A stretch of 51,868 nucleotides of DNA from Deltaproteobacteria bacterium. Lineage in GTDB: Bacteria > Desulfobacterota > Syntrophia > Syntrophales > UBA5619. Positions 26,200 to 35,702 of this stretch are shown in pieces (positions within the stretch are counted from its first letter, which is position 1; each line of letters starts with the position of its first letter). The notes beneath the pieces were generated by a model. It saw only the letters and a list, made by a program, of their open reading frames with translations. It searched no databases and was not told where the DNA came from. The translations under genes were made by a program, and so were the position numbers. The stretch is taken from positions 1 through 51,868 of the forward strand of contig JAPLJY010000050.1 in NCBI GenBank assembly GCA_026388345.1. Reading direction: 5' to 3'.

Positions 26200-28047
26200 C
26201 TATATGGTTTCCAAGTCCAGTTTTTTGATCGTTTCAGGAAGCGGCAAGCCTGAATCCGACCATCCCCGATATTCATAATACTCTTTTAGCATGGAGTTTA
26301 TGTCAGGCAGATTATCGGCCGATCCACCCGTTCCTCTCCTCTCGACCCTTAATCGCCTGGGCAATCCATCATCCTGTTTTTTCAAACCAAAGCGAATGTT
26401 ATGCAATCTTTTAAGATTGGTAATCCTCTCTCCTGTCTTGATCAGTTCTTCCACGGAGACATCCCACCCTGTAACGGCGTTTAACCATTGGCACAGATCG
26501 GTTAACGATACCCCGCCGAACAATACGAATTTACAGATCTTTAACGAATCGCATATCGACATGAAATCTTCGGTTTTCGCAGCAAATATTCCCTTGCCCT
26601 CCACGGCAAAACGATCCGGCGGTTTGGTCAGACCCATTTCAGGACAAGTAAGTACTTTTTCGAAATTGTGGGTCATTCCTTGATTATGCGTTGCCCCCAC
26701 ATTCGATACCGCGTAGAGCACGGCGAGCCCGTTATGAGCCCGAGGATCGTGCATGGATGGCTCGAGACCCTTGACGTGTATTGCAAATTCCTTGCATTCG
26801 GGGTCCAATTTCTCGGATGCGATCTTAACCCCTTCCGCCAGAAGCCCCCCGATTCCCTCACGGTCTGCAATCAGGCGAATCAACTGCAGCATGACATCGG
26901 GATTTCCCCACTCTAACTTAAGTCCGCCGGTTTGATCCGTACTCAGGAAACCCCTTTCGTAAGCCTCAAAGGCAAAGGCGATCACACCTCCCGTGGACAA
27001 TGTATCGATACCGTATCGATTGCACAATTCATTGGCCATACAAATGGCAGCCAGATCATCAATGAGAAGCAGTGCACCGAATACAGCGACCGTCTCATAT
27101 TCCGGACCGGCGCCATTGACAGGCGAATACTTTCCCTCGTTGATTGCAACGACCCTTCCACAACCCACAGGACAGGAGGCGCAACGGTATTTTCCGGTCA
27201 GGTACGTTTCCGCCAATTTCATACCCGAAATATTTGCAGCCCCGGACCAACTTCCTTCCTTCCAGTTTTTGATGGGCAGATCCCCCAGTTTTTCAATATT
27301 GACGATACCGCCGGAAGTACCAAAATTGGAAAGACCCGCAGTCCCCTTGATTAAATTTGGTGTCACACCGCGAATGGAAGCAACAAGGGTTTTTTTATCG
27401 TATATTTCGTTCTTTCCAGTGCCATATACCGCAATTGCCTTCAATCTTTTGGAGCCCATAACGGCTCCCATTCCCGTCCGTCCGGAGGCCCTTCCGTCCC
27501 TGCCGTCCGTCATGATGACCGCAAACCTGACCAATTTTTCGCCTGCAGGCCCGATCGAAGCGATCTCCGCATCTTTGTCGGTTTCTTTGCGAACGGCATC
27601 ATAGATATCATACGTATCGATGCCCCAGAGATGCTTCGCCTCCCGGATTTCAGCTTTTCCGTCCTTGATCCACAGATAAACCGGCTGTTTCGCTTGCCCC
27701 CGGATGACAATGCCGTCGAATCCGGCCCTCTTCAACATCACGCCCCAGTGACCGCCGCAATCGGATTCCCCCCAAAACCCGGTCAATGGCGATTTTGCCG
27801 CAACGGTGTGCCGGCCCGAACAGGGAATGGGTGTGCCGCAGAAGGGACCTGTCATGAAAATCAAAACATTTTCAGGTCCCAGCGGATCCGCCCCGGGCCT
27901 CAATTCCTCGTAAAGGTATTTTGCCGCAAGGCCGGTTCCGCCCAAATATTTTCTGAACGAACCCTCCTGCGGGTTGGTACTTTGGATTGAACACTCCCCG
28001 CGGGTGAGATCCACGATCAAAATTTTGTGCATATAACCACGGCCCAT
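26200..28047 (-). CDS. Aldehyde:ferredoxin oxidoreductase (tungsten/molybdopterin)
   Basis: A 615-aa AOR-family enzyme that oxidises aldehydes to acids with ferredoxin, or reduces acids. The N-terminal domain holds YLGGTGLAAKYLYEEL and SDCGGHWGVMLKRAGFDGI for pterin binding. The [4Fe-4S] ligands are Cys289, Cys292 and Cys296 (CASCPVGC), with Cys505 (or Cys499) as the likely fourth. The start ATG at 28047 follows GAGGGG; the longer frame to 28062 lacks a site. It is encoded directly after an iron alcohol dehydrogenase, giving an alcohol-aldehyde-acid pair. It could supply or use low-potential electrons shared with KorAB. Confidence 0.9.
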   Translation of the reverse strand: MGRGYMHKILIVDLTRGECSIQSTNPQEGSFRKYLGGTGLAAKYLYEELRPGADPLGPENVLIFMTGPFCGTPIPCSGRHTVAAKSPLTGFWGESDCGGHWGVMLKRAGFDGIVIRGQAKQPVYLWIKDGKAEIREAKHLWGIDTYDIYDAVRKETDKDAEIASIGPAGEKLVRFAVIMTDGRDGRASGRTGMGAVMGSKRLKAIAVYGTGKNEIYDKKTLVASIRGVTPNLIKGTAGLSNFGTSGGIVNIEKLGDLPIKNWKEGSWSGAANISGMKLAETYLTGKYRCASCPVGCGRVVAINEGKYSPVNGAGPEYETVAVFGALLLIDDLAAICMANELCNRYGIDTLSTGGVIAFAFEAYERGFLSTDQTGGLKLEWGNPDVMLQLIRLIADREGIGGLLAEGVKIASEKLDPECKEFAIHVKGLEPSMHDPRAHNGLAVLYAVSNVGATHNQGMTHNFEKVLTCPEMGLTKPPDRFAVEGKGIFAAKTEDFMSICDSLKICKFVLFGGVSLTDLCQWLNAVTGWDVSVEELIKTGERITNLKRLHNIRFGLKKQDDGLPRRLRVERRGTGGSADNLPDINSMLKEYYEYRGWSDSGLPLPETIKKLDLETI

Positions 28048-28073
28048 ATTGACACCCCTCAAACCCGGAATAC

Positions 28074-29228
28074 TTACAGCGCGGCTTCGTAAATGTTGAC
28101 GATATCCTGATGATCATACTTTCTCATGTTGTTGATCAGAATTCGCTGCCGGTTGATCGCATCATCCGCAAACTCTTTGATATCTTCTTTCTTGACCCCG
28201 AGATCTCTGAGTCTTTGCGGGAATCCAAACGTCACAGTCAATTCCTGAATAAATTTGACAATCTTGTCCGTTGCATCCTTGCCGTTCGCATAGCGTAATC
28301 CCAAAGCGGTGCACATGAGCTCAAATTTTTCATAATCGGCAATGGCATTGTATTCGAAAACATAAGGCATCAATACGGAATTGCTCAGTCCATGCACGAT
28401 ATGATATTTCCCTTCAACGGGATACGACAGGGCCCCGACACCGCCCCCGCCGGCATTGCCTATCGAGATTCCTGCATAATGGCTTCCCAGAGTCATGGCG
28501 CTTCTCGCCTCCAGATTGTCCCCGTTCCCATAGGCCTGCAAGAGATATTTCCCGATCAACTCGAGCCCCTTGATGCCGAACTGTGACGACATGGGGCTTG
28601 CGTTGACCGACGTATACGATTCAATGGCATGACCGAAAGCGTCCATCCCACAGATGGCCGTCACTTTCGGGGGACAGGTGACGGTCAGGGAGGGATCCAG
28701 AATGGCTACATCACAGACAATGTGCTTGCTTTGGATTGCTGTTTTCGCATTTTTGGCCTTATCTTTGAAAATGGCGTACGGGGTAACCTCCGATCCCGTT
28801 CCCGCCGTCGTTGGGATCAGAATTTTTGTAATGGTGCTGCCCGGAACATTGTTTACGCCCAAATACTTGAAGATGGAATCGCCGTATCTGGCGACAATGG
28901 CAGCGCCTTTGGCAACATCCATCGGACTTCCGCCACCCAATCCAATAAAAGCATCCACTTTATTTTCAACGGCCAATTTGGCGCACCGATCTACCGACAG
29001 GATATCAGGCTCCGGTTCAACATCATCAAAAGTGAGAACGTTAACCTTCGTGTCCTTCAGGATTTCCTGAAGCTTCGTCAGGATTCCCGTTCCGGCGACA
29101 CCGGGATCCGTCACGATGCAGACGCTTTTACTCGACAGATCTTCCAGCACCTGGGGTACTTGCGACAGGGTTTGATTTCCGAAAATCACCGAACCGGAAG
29201 CTTTGAAAGTGAAATTTTGTTTGCTCAT
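28074..29228 (-). CDS. Iron-containing alcohol dehydrogenase
   Basis: A 384-aa NAD(P)-dependent group III alcohol dehydrogenase. The nucleotide motif GLGGGSPMDVAKGAA and the iron-binding histidines in GMDAFGHAIESY and HIVHGLSNSVLMPYV are all present, and length is normal. The start has AAGGAG upstream. Position 26 bp before the AOR gene suggests it converts an alcohol to the aldehyde used by AOR, or the reverse. Substrate unknown. Confidence 0.92.
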   Translation of the reverse strand: MSKQNFTFKASGSVIFGNQTLSQVPQVLEDLSSKSVCIVTDPGVAGTGILTKLQEILKDTKVNVLTFDDVEPEPDILSVDRCAKLAVENKVDAFIGLGGGSPMDVAKGAAIVARYGDSIFKYLGVNNVPGSTITKILIPTTAGTGSEVTPYAIFKDKAKNAKTAIQSKHIVCDVAILDPSLTVTCPPKVTAICGMDAFGHAIESYTSVNASPMSSQFGIKGLELIGKYLLQAYGNGDNLEARSAMTLGSHYAGISIGNAGGGGVGALSYPVEGKYHIVHGLSNSVLMPYVFEYNAIADYEKFELMCTALGLRYANGKDATDKIVKFIQELTVTFGFPQRLRDLGVKKEDIKEFADDAINRQRILINNMRKYDHQDIVNIYEAAL

Positions 29229-29290
29229 CGTTTTATCTCCTTCGTTTTTTATATTGTATTGTGTTCAATTCCATAAACATGATCAGGATT

Positions 29291-30571
29291 CTAAAAAAGC
29301 AATCTCGGGAACCACATGGTGAGATTCGGGAAAAAGATCATGAACAGCATGACGCAGGTCACGGCCGCAATGAACGGCAATGCCGCCCAGGCGATGGCTT
29401 CAATCTTCAATCCCGACAACCCCATGCATACATACAAATTCACGCCCAAAGGCGGCGTTGATTGCCCGATGGCCAGGTTTACAACCATCAGAAGTCCGAA
29501 GAATATCGGATCGATGCCGAGCTTCAGCGCAATGGGCAAGAAGATGGGGGTAAACATGAAGAGAATGGCATTGGTCTCCAGAAAGCAACCGGCAATCAGC
29601 AGTACGACGGTAGTGATCAGAAGAAATACCGTCGGAGAGGATGAATATGCAAGAATGCCATTCCCAATACGCCCGGCGATGCCTTGTGTCGTCAGAATCC
29701 ATGAAAACAGACTGGCCGATCCGATAATGATCAACACCATGCCGCTCAAGATAGCCGATTCGGACAATATTTTTAAAAAAGCGGCGGGTTTGATATTTTT
29801 ATAAATAAATGCAGACACCAAAGAGACATAAACGGCGAGGACCGCGGACAGTTCCGTCGCCGTGAAGACTCCGGTGTACAGCCCTCCCAGGACCAATACA
29901 GGCGCCATCAACCCCCAGATCGCATCCTTAAACCTGGTCACGGTTTCCCGGACGCCGACGCGTTCTTCTCCTGAATATCCCCGCTTTTTCGAGATGAAAT
30001 AAACGGGAATCGCACAGGCGATTCCGCAGAGAATCCCCGGAACGACTCCGGCAAGAAACAGTTTTGTGACGGAGGTGTTGGAGACAATGCCATAAACAAT
30101 AAAGGCGATGCTGGGAGGAACGACGATGCCGAGAGATCCGACCACCGAAATCAATCCGCAGCAAAACGCCTTGTCGTATTTCAACTTTGTCATCGACGGC
30201 AGGAGGACCGAACCCAGCGCGGCGACGTCCGCGGGCCCCGAACCTGAGATTCCCGCCAACAGGACGCCCACCACAATGACCACATAGGCAAGCCCTCCGG
30301 TAACCTTCCCGATAATCCCGTTTACAAAACTGATCAGCTTCAGGCTGATGTTTCCTTTCTCCATCACAAAACCGCTGTAAATGAAAAAGGGAATGGCCAT
30401 GAGGGGGAATTTTTCCAGCGTCCCGAAAAAGACGGAAGAAACGCCCGACAACGGCATCAGATCAAAATACGAGATCACTGCAATACTGGATAATCCCAAG
30501 GAGAGGGCGATCGGTATGTCCAATACCATCAGAAGAAAAAACAAAATACACAACAATAATCCTGCGGTCAT
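29291..30571 (-). CDS. TRAP transporter large permease (DctM), system 1
   Basis: Large membrane subunit (426 aa) of a Na+-coupled TRAP transporter for organic acids. It is hydrophobic throughout, with about 12 segments. Typical DctM elements are IPFFIYSGFVMEKGNISLKL, SGSGPADVAALGSVLLPSM and IGQSTPPLGVNLYV. The start ATG at 30571 follows AAGGGGG. It is separated from the small subunit gene by 107 bp, unusually loose for a TRAP operon; I see no gene in that gap. Confidence 0.92.
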   Translation of the reverse strand: MTAGLLLCILFFLLMVLDIPIALSLGLSSIAVISYFDLMPLSGVSSVFFGTLEKFPLMAIPFFIYSGFVMEKGNISLKLISFVNGIIGKVTGGLAYVVIVVGVLLAGISGSGPADVAALGSVLLPSMTKLKYDKAFCCGLISVVGSLGIVVPPSIAFIVYGIVSNTSVTKLFLAGVVPGILCGIACAIPVYFISKKRGYSGEERVGVRETVTRFKDAIWGLMAPVLVLGGLYTGVFTATELSAVLAVYVSLVSAFIYKNIKPAAFLKILSESAILSGMVLIIIGSASLFSWILTTQGIAGRIGNGILAYSSSPTVFLLITTVVLLIAGCFLETNAILFMFTPIFLPIALKLGIDPIFFGLLMVVNLAIGQSTPPLGVNLYVCMGLSGLKIEAIAWAALPFIAAVTCVMLFMIFFPNLTMWFPRLLF

Positions 30572-30678
30572 GATGTCATATCCCCCTTGGTTGCGTTACT
30601 CGATGATAGATGGCCAAGCGTTTTCGTATGTCGACGGCTTGCCTTCCGTGGCAAATGTGGGAGTGGGCTCGTTTCATA

Positions 30679-31170
30679 TCACAAATTCAATCCCGATTCC
30701 TTCGGACGATCCATTTTGTCCCAGAATTTAGAAACCGCCTCAAAGATACAAAACAAAGCCCCGATCGGAAAAGCAATAAAAAACCACCAGGCCGGCCATC
30801 CCAAAGCACTGTCCACCTGCCCGTATTTCCAGGATTCATAGGCGTTCTGAATGCCGAAATAGAACAGAATCCCAAAAAAGATCAGGTAGGAGACTATCTT
30901 GAGAAAAACAAAATATTTGCGGAACATTGCCGGTGATTTATCGACCAGGATACTCATTCCCACATGGGAATCCCGCTTTACCCCCGGAGCGCTCGCCAGC
31001 AGCGCGACAAAAACAAGCATATAGGTGAGTATCTCCTCCGAAGCCGCGAGTGATGCGTTCAGAACATATCTTGACAGAACATTGCTGAACCCCAAGAGAA
31101 TCATCCCTCCAAGGACCAGACCGCTCGATACGCTGTCGATGGAATGGATCACTTTCCAGAATCTGACCAC
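30679..31170 (-). CDS. TRAP transporter small permease (DctQ), system 1
   Basis: Small membrane subunit (163 aa) with four predicted helices. The DctQ hallmark LGFSNVLSRYVLN, acidic SEEILTYMLVF and GVKRDSHVGMSILVD are clear. The start is a GTG at 31168-31170 after GAGGGGG. It pairs with the DctM and DctP of the same operon. Confidence 0.9.
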   Translation of the reverse strand: MVRFWKVIHSIDSVSSGLVLGGMILLGFSNVLSRYVLNASLAASEEILTYMLVFVALLASAPGVKRDSHVGMSILVDKSPAMFRKYFVFLKIVSYLIFFGILFYFGIQNAYESWKYGQVDSALGWPAWWFFIAFPIGALFCIFEAVSKFWDKMDRPKESGLNL

Positions 31171-31261
31171 CTTGACACCCCCTCTGCGGATAGAGTCCCT
31201 GAGGTCTGTCTTGTACTGGCAGACCTCAGGGGTGTAATCGATTCGATACCTAAAAATTTCA

Positions 31262-32272
31262 TTACCTCGATTTGGCTTTCACTTCCTCTTTCAACTGGTC
31301 AATCAGACTCTTCCCGATCTTGCCTTGCCACCTTTCATAGAAAGGCTCGACCTTTTTCTGAAACAGTTTTCTCTGCTCATCGGATAGATATACGACTTTC
31401 ACTCCCGAGTTCTTGATGACATTGAGGCGCTCCTCCGCCTTATTCTTGACAAACTCGGCTTGATAGCGCATCGCTTCCAAGCCGCTCTCCCGCAATATCT
31501 TCTGATCGCCGGCAGAGAGGCCGTTGAAGAAATCCTTGTTGATCACGAGCATCGTGGGGTCGTAGGAATAATTTGCAACCGTATAATATTTAACCAGCTC
31601 ATACGCCTTGGATGCCCAGGTCTGATGAGGGCCGTTTTCCTGTCCATCAATCGTGCCCGTCTGGAGAGCGCCGACAGTCTCAGGCCAGCTCATGGCTACG
31701 GGGTTGGTTCCCAGCGTACGCCATAAGTCTAAGTACATCTCGGAGTTGGGAACCCTCATCTTCAGGTTTTTCATATCGTCGGGGACCTTAATTTCACGGG
31801 TCCTGTTGCTGAAATCCCTGAAATCATTTGCCCCCCAGCCCAGGACGATCATGTTTTGCTTCTCATACAACTTCTCTATATCTTTGCCGATGGAGCCGTT
31901 TTCACAAGCCATGGCCACATCGTAACTTGGAAACATGAAAGGCAAAGTGAATATATTAACCGCCGGCACGAACGAAGAGCTCTCAATTCCTCCAAGAATG
32001 CCCATCTGGATGGAGCCGCCTCGAATCATCTCCATTTCCTTGACGGTGTTTCCTGCTGCGAGCTGGGCGCTGGGATAGATCTGAATATCGAAATCTCCCG
32101 TTTTCTTGCCGACCAATTCCTTGAACTTCCTTGCCCCTTCAGCCCATGCTGAAGAATCTTCCGCAACAAGCCCCAATTTCACCGTTGTTATTTTGGCGGC
32201 TTCAACCAGATTAACATGGACGAACAAGGTTAAAACAAAAAACCCCAGAACAAAACTCATAGCCCTTTTCAT
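31262..32272 (-). CDS. TRAP transporter substrate-binding protein (DctP), system 1
   Basis: Periplasmic solute receptor, 336 aa. A signal peptide (MKRAMSFVLGFFVLTLFVHV) ends near VEAA. The DctP motifs LPFMFPSYDVAMA, the RVPNSEMYLDLWRTLGTNP region with its conserved carboxylate-binding Arg, and TGTIDGQENGPHQTW follow. The ATG at 32272 has a textbook AGGAGG site, so the 40-codon in-frame extension is rejected. It is the first gene of the TRAP 1 operon (dctP-dctQ-dctM). The ligand is probably a carboxylate such as a C4-dicarboxylate or hydroxyacid. Confidence 0.93.
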   Translation of the reverse strand: MKRAMSFVLGFFVLTLFVHVNLVEAAKITTVKLGLVAEDSSAWAEGARKFKELVGKKTGDFDIQIYPSAQLAAGNTVKEMEMIRGGSIQMGILGGIESSSFVPAVNIFTLPFMFPSYDVAMACENGSIGKDIEKLYEKQNMIVLGWGANDFRDFSNRTREIKVPDDMKNLKMRVPNSEMYLDLWRTLGTNPVAMSWPETVGALQTGTIDGQENGPHQTWASKAYELVKYYTVANYSYDPTMLVINKDFFNGLSAGDQKILRESGLEAMRYQAEFVKNKAEERLNVIKNSGVKVVYLSDEQRKLFQKKVEPFYERWQGKIGKSLIDQLKEEVKAKSR

Positions 32273-32492
32273 ATATTCCTCCTCATCCTTATATTGAAAA
32301 AACCGTTTGATATCTGAATACAATGATCCGCGATATATCTTTACAATCGCATTCGTCACCTCCTTCAAACTCGGGTTGATCCCTTGGAGCACGGCCCCCT
32401 GAGGCAGAAAAACCCCCTAACTCAAGCTGCCGACTCCAGCCTAATCCAAGCCACAATCCAGTCGCCGATAGCGCCTCGCTCCCTATGGGCAA

Positions 32493-34169
32493 TCATGCGT
32501 AGTTCGGAACGGGCACCAGGTCCTGCACGTGAATTTCCAGCACGGCCGGTTTCTCCTGGGCCAGCGCCTGCTCAATCGCGGGTCCCAGTTGGTCCGGGTG
32601 AGTGACCGCTGCTGAGAACGCACCCATCCCCCGGGCGATCTCGGCGTAGTTCCCTCCGACCGATTCCCATGCGTAACTTTCCTTCCGTTTCTTTTGGAGG
32701 ACTCTGATGGCATCCAGGCTTTGATTGTTATACACGAGGGTAAGCGTCTTGATGCCGTATCGTACAGCCGTTTCGATCTCGAAGCCGGTCATACCGAAGG
32801 AACCATCTCCCACGATGGTGATGACGTCTTTGTCCGGAGCGGCGAGCTTCGCGCCGAGCGCTGCCGGGACCGAGTATCCCATGCAACTGAAACCGCCGAA
32901 CCCCACAAATGAGCCGGGACGCGTCGACACAAAGTGATGGCTGATGTAAGCCCGGACCTGGCCCGCGTCGTGCAGAATAATGTGCTTGTCCTTGTCGAGA
33001 ATCCGCATCAGCTCGGTGGTAATCCTGTAGGGATCGATCGGAACCGCGTCGCTGCGCAGGTGGCCCTCCCACTCGGCCATCCACTCCTTACGGCATTCCG
33101 CAATTTCGGGAACCACCCGGCGCCGGCGCCCCTCGACCTTTCGCTTCGTCTCCTCGAGTGCCACGGCTTCCGTCGCCATTGCATACATCTGCTGGAGAAC
33201 ACTCTTGATGTCCCCAAGGATTCCGATATCAAGCGGGTAGTTTTTCCCTAGTTCGGTCTCGCTGATGTCCACCTGAATCAGCTTCGTCTGCGGGGGCATG
33301 GGCTGGAAGTACCGGGTCCCGTGCTCGCGGAAACTGCAGCCGAGCGCCAGGACACAATCCGCCTTGGCGACCATCCGGTGGGCCTGTTTGGTTCCATAGG
33401 TAGCGCGCGGAAAGCCGCCGAGGCCGAGACTCAGGTCATGGTCCTCAGGGAAGGATCCCTTGCCCGGAAGCGATGTCATGACGGGAATCGCGAGGGTCTC
33501 GGCGAGCAGACGAAGTTCAGCCGCTGCCTCCGACCGGAGGATACCCGCACCCGCGTAGATGACCGGGCACTCGGCGTCGAGAAGCGTCTGGACGGCCTCG
33601 CGCACCCGCCCCGCTTCTCCGAGCACCCGAGGGGCGCGGCCGAACGGCCGGTACGATTCGACCTCTCCCTCCACGGGTTTCTCCATCAGGTTCATCGGCA
33701 GGTCGAGCACCACCGGGCCCGGCTTTCCGGATGTCGCGATCGTGAAGGCGCGCCGGATGATTTCCGGAATGCGCCCGACAGTCGGCACGCGAAATGCCCA
33801 CTTCGTGAAGTACGGGAGAAAGGCCAGATGGTCTAACTCCTGGAGCGCTCCCTTGCCGAACATCTCCATCTCGCCTTGGCCGATAAGAACAATCAGCGGT
33901 ATCCCATCGATGTAGGCGTTCGCAATCGCGGTCAGGCAATTCGTGACCCCGGGCCCCCGCTGGATCAATATCACGCCGGGGCGATTGGACACGCGAGCAT
34001 ACCCGTCCGCCATGAAGCCGGCTCCTTGTTCATGGCGAGTCAGGTAATTGGGGATACCGAGATCTTTCACCGCCTGCATGAGGGCGAGGATGGGGCGTCC
34101 GGAATACCCGGCGACCATATTCACCCCTTCCCGCTTCAAACACTCCACGAGCAATTCTGCAGCTTTCAC
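32493..34169 (-). CDS. Thiamine diphosphate-dependent enzyme, acetolactate synthase-like
   Basis: A 558-aa ThDP enzyme of the acetolactate synthase/carboligase superfamily. The catalytic Glu47 is in LTRHEQGAGFMADGYARV. The central domain and the ThDP/Mg motif IVGDGSFGMTGFEIETAVRYG with downstream Asn-Asn are intact. It starts with GTG (34167-34169) after AAGGAGG. No small regulatory subunit is nearby, and the gene is among catabolic genes, so a biosynthetic acetolactate synthase is less likely. Glyoxylate carboligase is also less likely because that enzyme lacks the Glu. Sulfoacetaldehyde- or oxalyl-CoA-type enzymes and 2-oxoacid decarboxylases remain possible. Confidence 0.8.
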   Translation of the reverse strand: MKAAELLVECLKREGVNMVAGYSGRPILALMQAVKDLGIPNYLTRHEQGAGFMADGYARVSNRPGVILIQRGPGVTNCLTAIANAYIDGIPLIVLIGQGEMEMFGKGALQELDHLAFLPYFTKWAFRVPTVGRIPEIIRRAFTIATSGKPGPVVLDLPMNLMEKPVEGEVESYRPFGRAPRVLGEAGRVREAVQTLLDAECPVIYAGAGILRSEAAAELRLLAETLAIPVMTSLPGKGSFPEDHDLSLGLGGFPRATYGTKQAHRMVAKADCVLALGCSFREHGTRYFQPMPPQTKLIQVDISETELGKNYPLDIGILGDIKSVLQQMYAMATEAVALEETKRKVEGRRRRVVPEIAECRKEWMAEWEGHLRSDAVPIDPYRITTELMRILDKDKHIILHDAGQVRAYISHHFVSTRPGSFVGFGGFSCMGYSVPAALGAKLAAPDKDVITIVGDGSFGMTGFEIETAVRYGIKTLTLVYNNQSLDAIRVLQKKRKESYAWESVGGNYAEIARGMGAFSAAVTHPDQLGPAIEQALAQEKPAVLEIHVQDLVPVPNYA

Positions 34170-34400
34170 ACCATCCTCCTTCAGTCCGGCGGTGTCTTGG
34201 CCCTTCGGTTATCGATCCGGGCTATCCTGCCGCACAATAAACAGCACCCGCGCTCAGGAAACCGCCACCCACATTCCTCTGCCGAATCTCCGGTCTGGGA
34301 CGTCGACGAACAGGGGTATCAAGAGGTGCCGGCCACGGGATCGCGACAACCACTTGTCGCCCTACGCGCCCCACGCAACGAAAAACATAAACGTCGTCCA

Positions 34401-34928
34401 TCACAAGCGCACAGCTTTGATCAGCTTGACCTCGCATTCTTCGTCATACACTTTTGTGTGCCGAATGCCTGCGATCTCCTGGATGACGATCTCGAATGTT
34501 GAATAGACCGGATTATCCCCTTCGTAGAAGTGCGCACCCCAGCATCGGCCGTCCAGATCGATCAGCACCCCATGCACGTGAACTATGGCCTCTCCGTCTT
34601 CGGTAATGCCAACTCTCCCCTGGCTCGAGAGAAACGAGAGGGGGCCTTCCAGTCTGATCCGTTCGTCCTTCTTGGAGGGGTCCGGCTTGCTCCCCTCTTT
34701 CCACGAAATCTCCGCCTTCGCCAAGCTCCCAAAGGAGACAACCAGCGCACCGGCCAGTATGTTGTGCCGCTTCGTCAGCTCTTTGATGCCCCCCAGGAAA
34801 TCGGTACCCGGTCGGAGCCTGGCGGTGATGATTCTCCCCGCGGTTCCCTCTTCGGACTCTGCCCTGATTTCCGGATGTTTGCGTCCTATCTCGAGGATTC
34901 GCATTGCCCGATCATCCAAACCGCCCAT
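34401..34928 (-). CDS. PPC/DUF296 domain protein
   Basis: A 175-aa protein made mainly of a PPC (DUF296) domain: RPGTDFLGGIKELTKRHN, then GPLSFLSSQGRV, then the His-containing AIVHVHGVLIDLDGRCWGAH and the closing YSTFEIVIQEIAGI. In plants the domain is attached to AT-hooks; bacterial single-domain versions are of unknown function. The AGGAGG site supports the ATG at 34928. It lies between the ThDP enzyme gene (232 bp away) and the metallohydrolase gene (33 bp). The 34170-34400 spacer has no recognised feature. Confidence 0.85.
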   Translation of the reverse strand: MGGLDDRAMRILEIGRKHPEIRAESEEGTAGRIITARLRPGTDFLGGIKELTKRHNILAGALVVSFGSLAKAEISWKEGSKPDPSKKDERIRLEGPLSFLSSQGRVGITEDGEAIVHVHGVLIDLDGRCWGAHFYEGDNPVYSTFEIVIQEIAGIRHTKVYDEECEVKLIKAVRL

Positions 34929-34961
34929 GGAGTACCTCCTTTTGAATGTTGTATGTGCCCG

Positions 34962-35702
34962 TCACCGGTATTCACGCTGCTTCAACGCGCTCCAGTCGTG
35001 ACTTGGAAGGATGACATCCCCCAAGCGCTCGGTGCGTCTCAGCGACGCCATATAGACTTCCAGATCAACGTGGATTGCGTTAGGCCAGTGCGCAGTTCCA
35101 TAGGCCTGTCTGGCCTGCCACCCCTCGGCGAGCGGGATGTTGTCGCTGGCGATGAAATAGACGGTATCCGCGGCGTGCACCGCCACCCCCTGCAGCCCCG
35201 GGGTGTGGCCCGGAGTCAGGTGCACTTGCACCCCCTCGGCGATCTCGGCGTCGCCGTCGAGGACTTCGTACTGGTCGGAGCGCAGAGGCAACGGCGGGTA
35301 CGCCTCGTAGGCCCACCGATGCGGCGCAAGGGGCGCCGCCGCATATTGGAGCTCCTTGCGCTGAACGAAGATGCGAGCCCGGGGGAACAGGTGGACGTTG
35401 GTTGCATGATCCCAATGCAAATGCGTGAGGATCAGAATGTCGATGTCTTCAGCACGGACGCCCAGGGCCGCGAGTTGCCTCACGGGGTTTTGATCGGGAT
35501 CCCGGCTGTAGGGCGTGTGCAACTCTCTCGCCTCGGGGTCATGTCCTCCCGTGTCCACGAGAATGTGATGATCCCCGCCTCCGATGTACCAGGCCAGCAC
35601 CGGGGCCTCGATCTGGGTCCCCATGTTCTTCAGGTACGTGAAGATCGATTTGTCCCGGCCGACCGTCCCCACATGCAGTGGGTGTAGAACAAGACTTCCC
35701 AT
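34962..35702 (-). CDS. Metallo-beta-lactamase fold hydrolase, AHL-lactonase-like
   Basis: A 246-aa metallohydrolase of the N-acyl homoserine lactonase (AiiA/AttM) group. The metal motif is H94-L-H96-W-D98-H99, with His166 in LTPGHTPG and Asp187 in IASDN. The ATG overlaps the stop of the upstream dehydrogenase gene as TGATG, so the two are coupled; the longer in-frame extension lies inside that gene and is rejected. In this catabolic setting it more likely opens a lactone or thioester intermediate than quenches quorum signals, but that is inference. Confidence 0.87.
   Translation of the reverse strand: MGSLVLHPLHVGTVGRDKSIFTYLKNMGTQIEAPVLAWYIGGGDHHILVDTGGHDPEARELHTPYSRDPDQNPVRQLAALGVRAEDIDILILTHLHWDHATNVHLFPRARIFVQRKELQYAAAPLAPHRWAYEAYPPLPLRSDQYEVLDGDAEIAEGVQVHLTPGHTPGLQGVAVHAADTVYFIASDNIPLAEGWQARQAYGTAHWPNAIHVDLEVYMASLRRTERLGDVILPSHDWSALKQREYR

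Noticed and set aside
26200..28200. Molybdenum/tungsten cofactor riboswitch before the AOR gene
   Set aside because: Only 26 bp separate AOR from the preceding gene, leaving no room for a leader, and no such fold was seen before the alcohol dehydrogenase gene.
32493..34169. Glyoxylate carboligase assignment
   Set aside because: The catalytic-site Glu47 is present, whereas known glyoxylate carboligases have a hydrophobic residue there.
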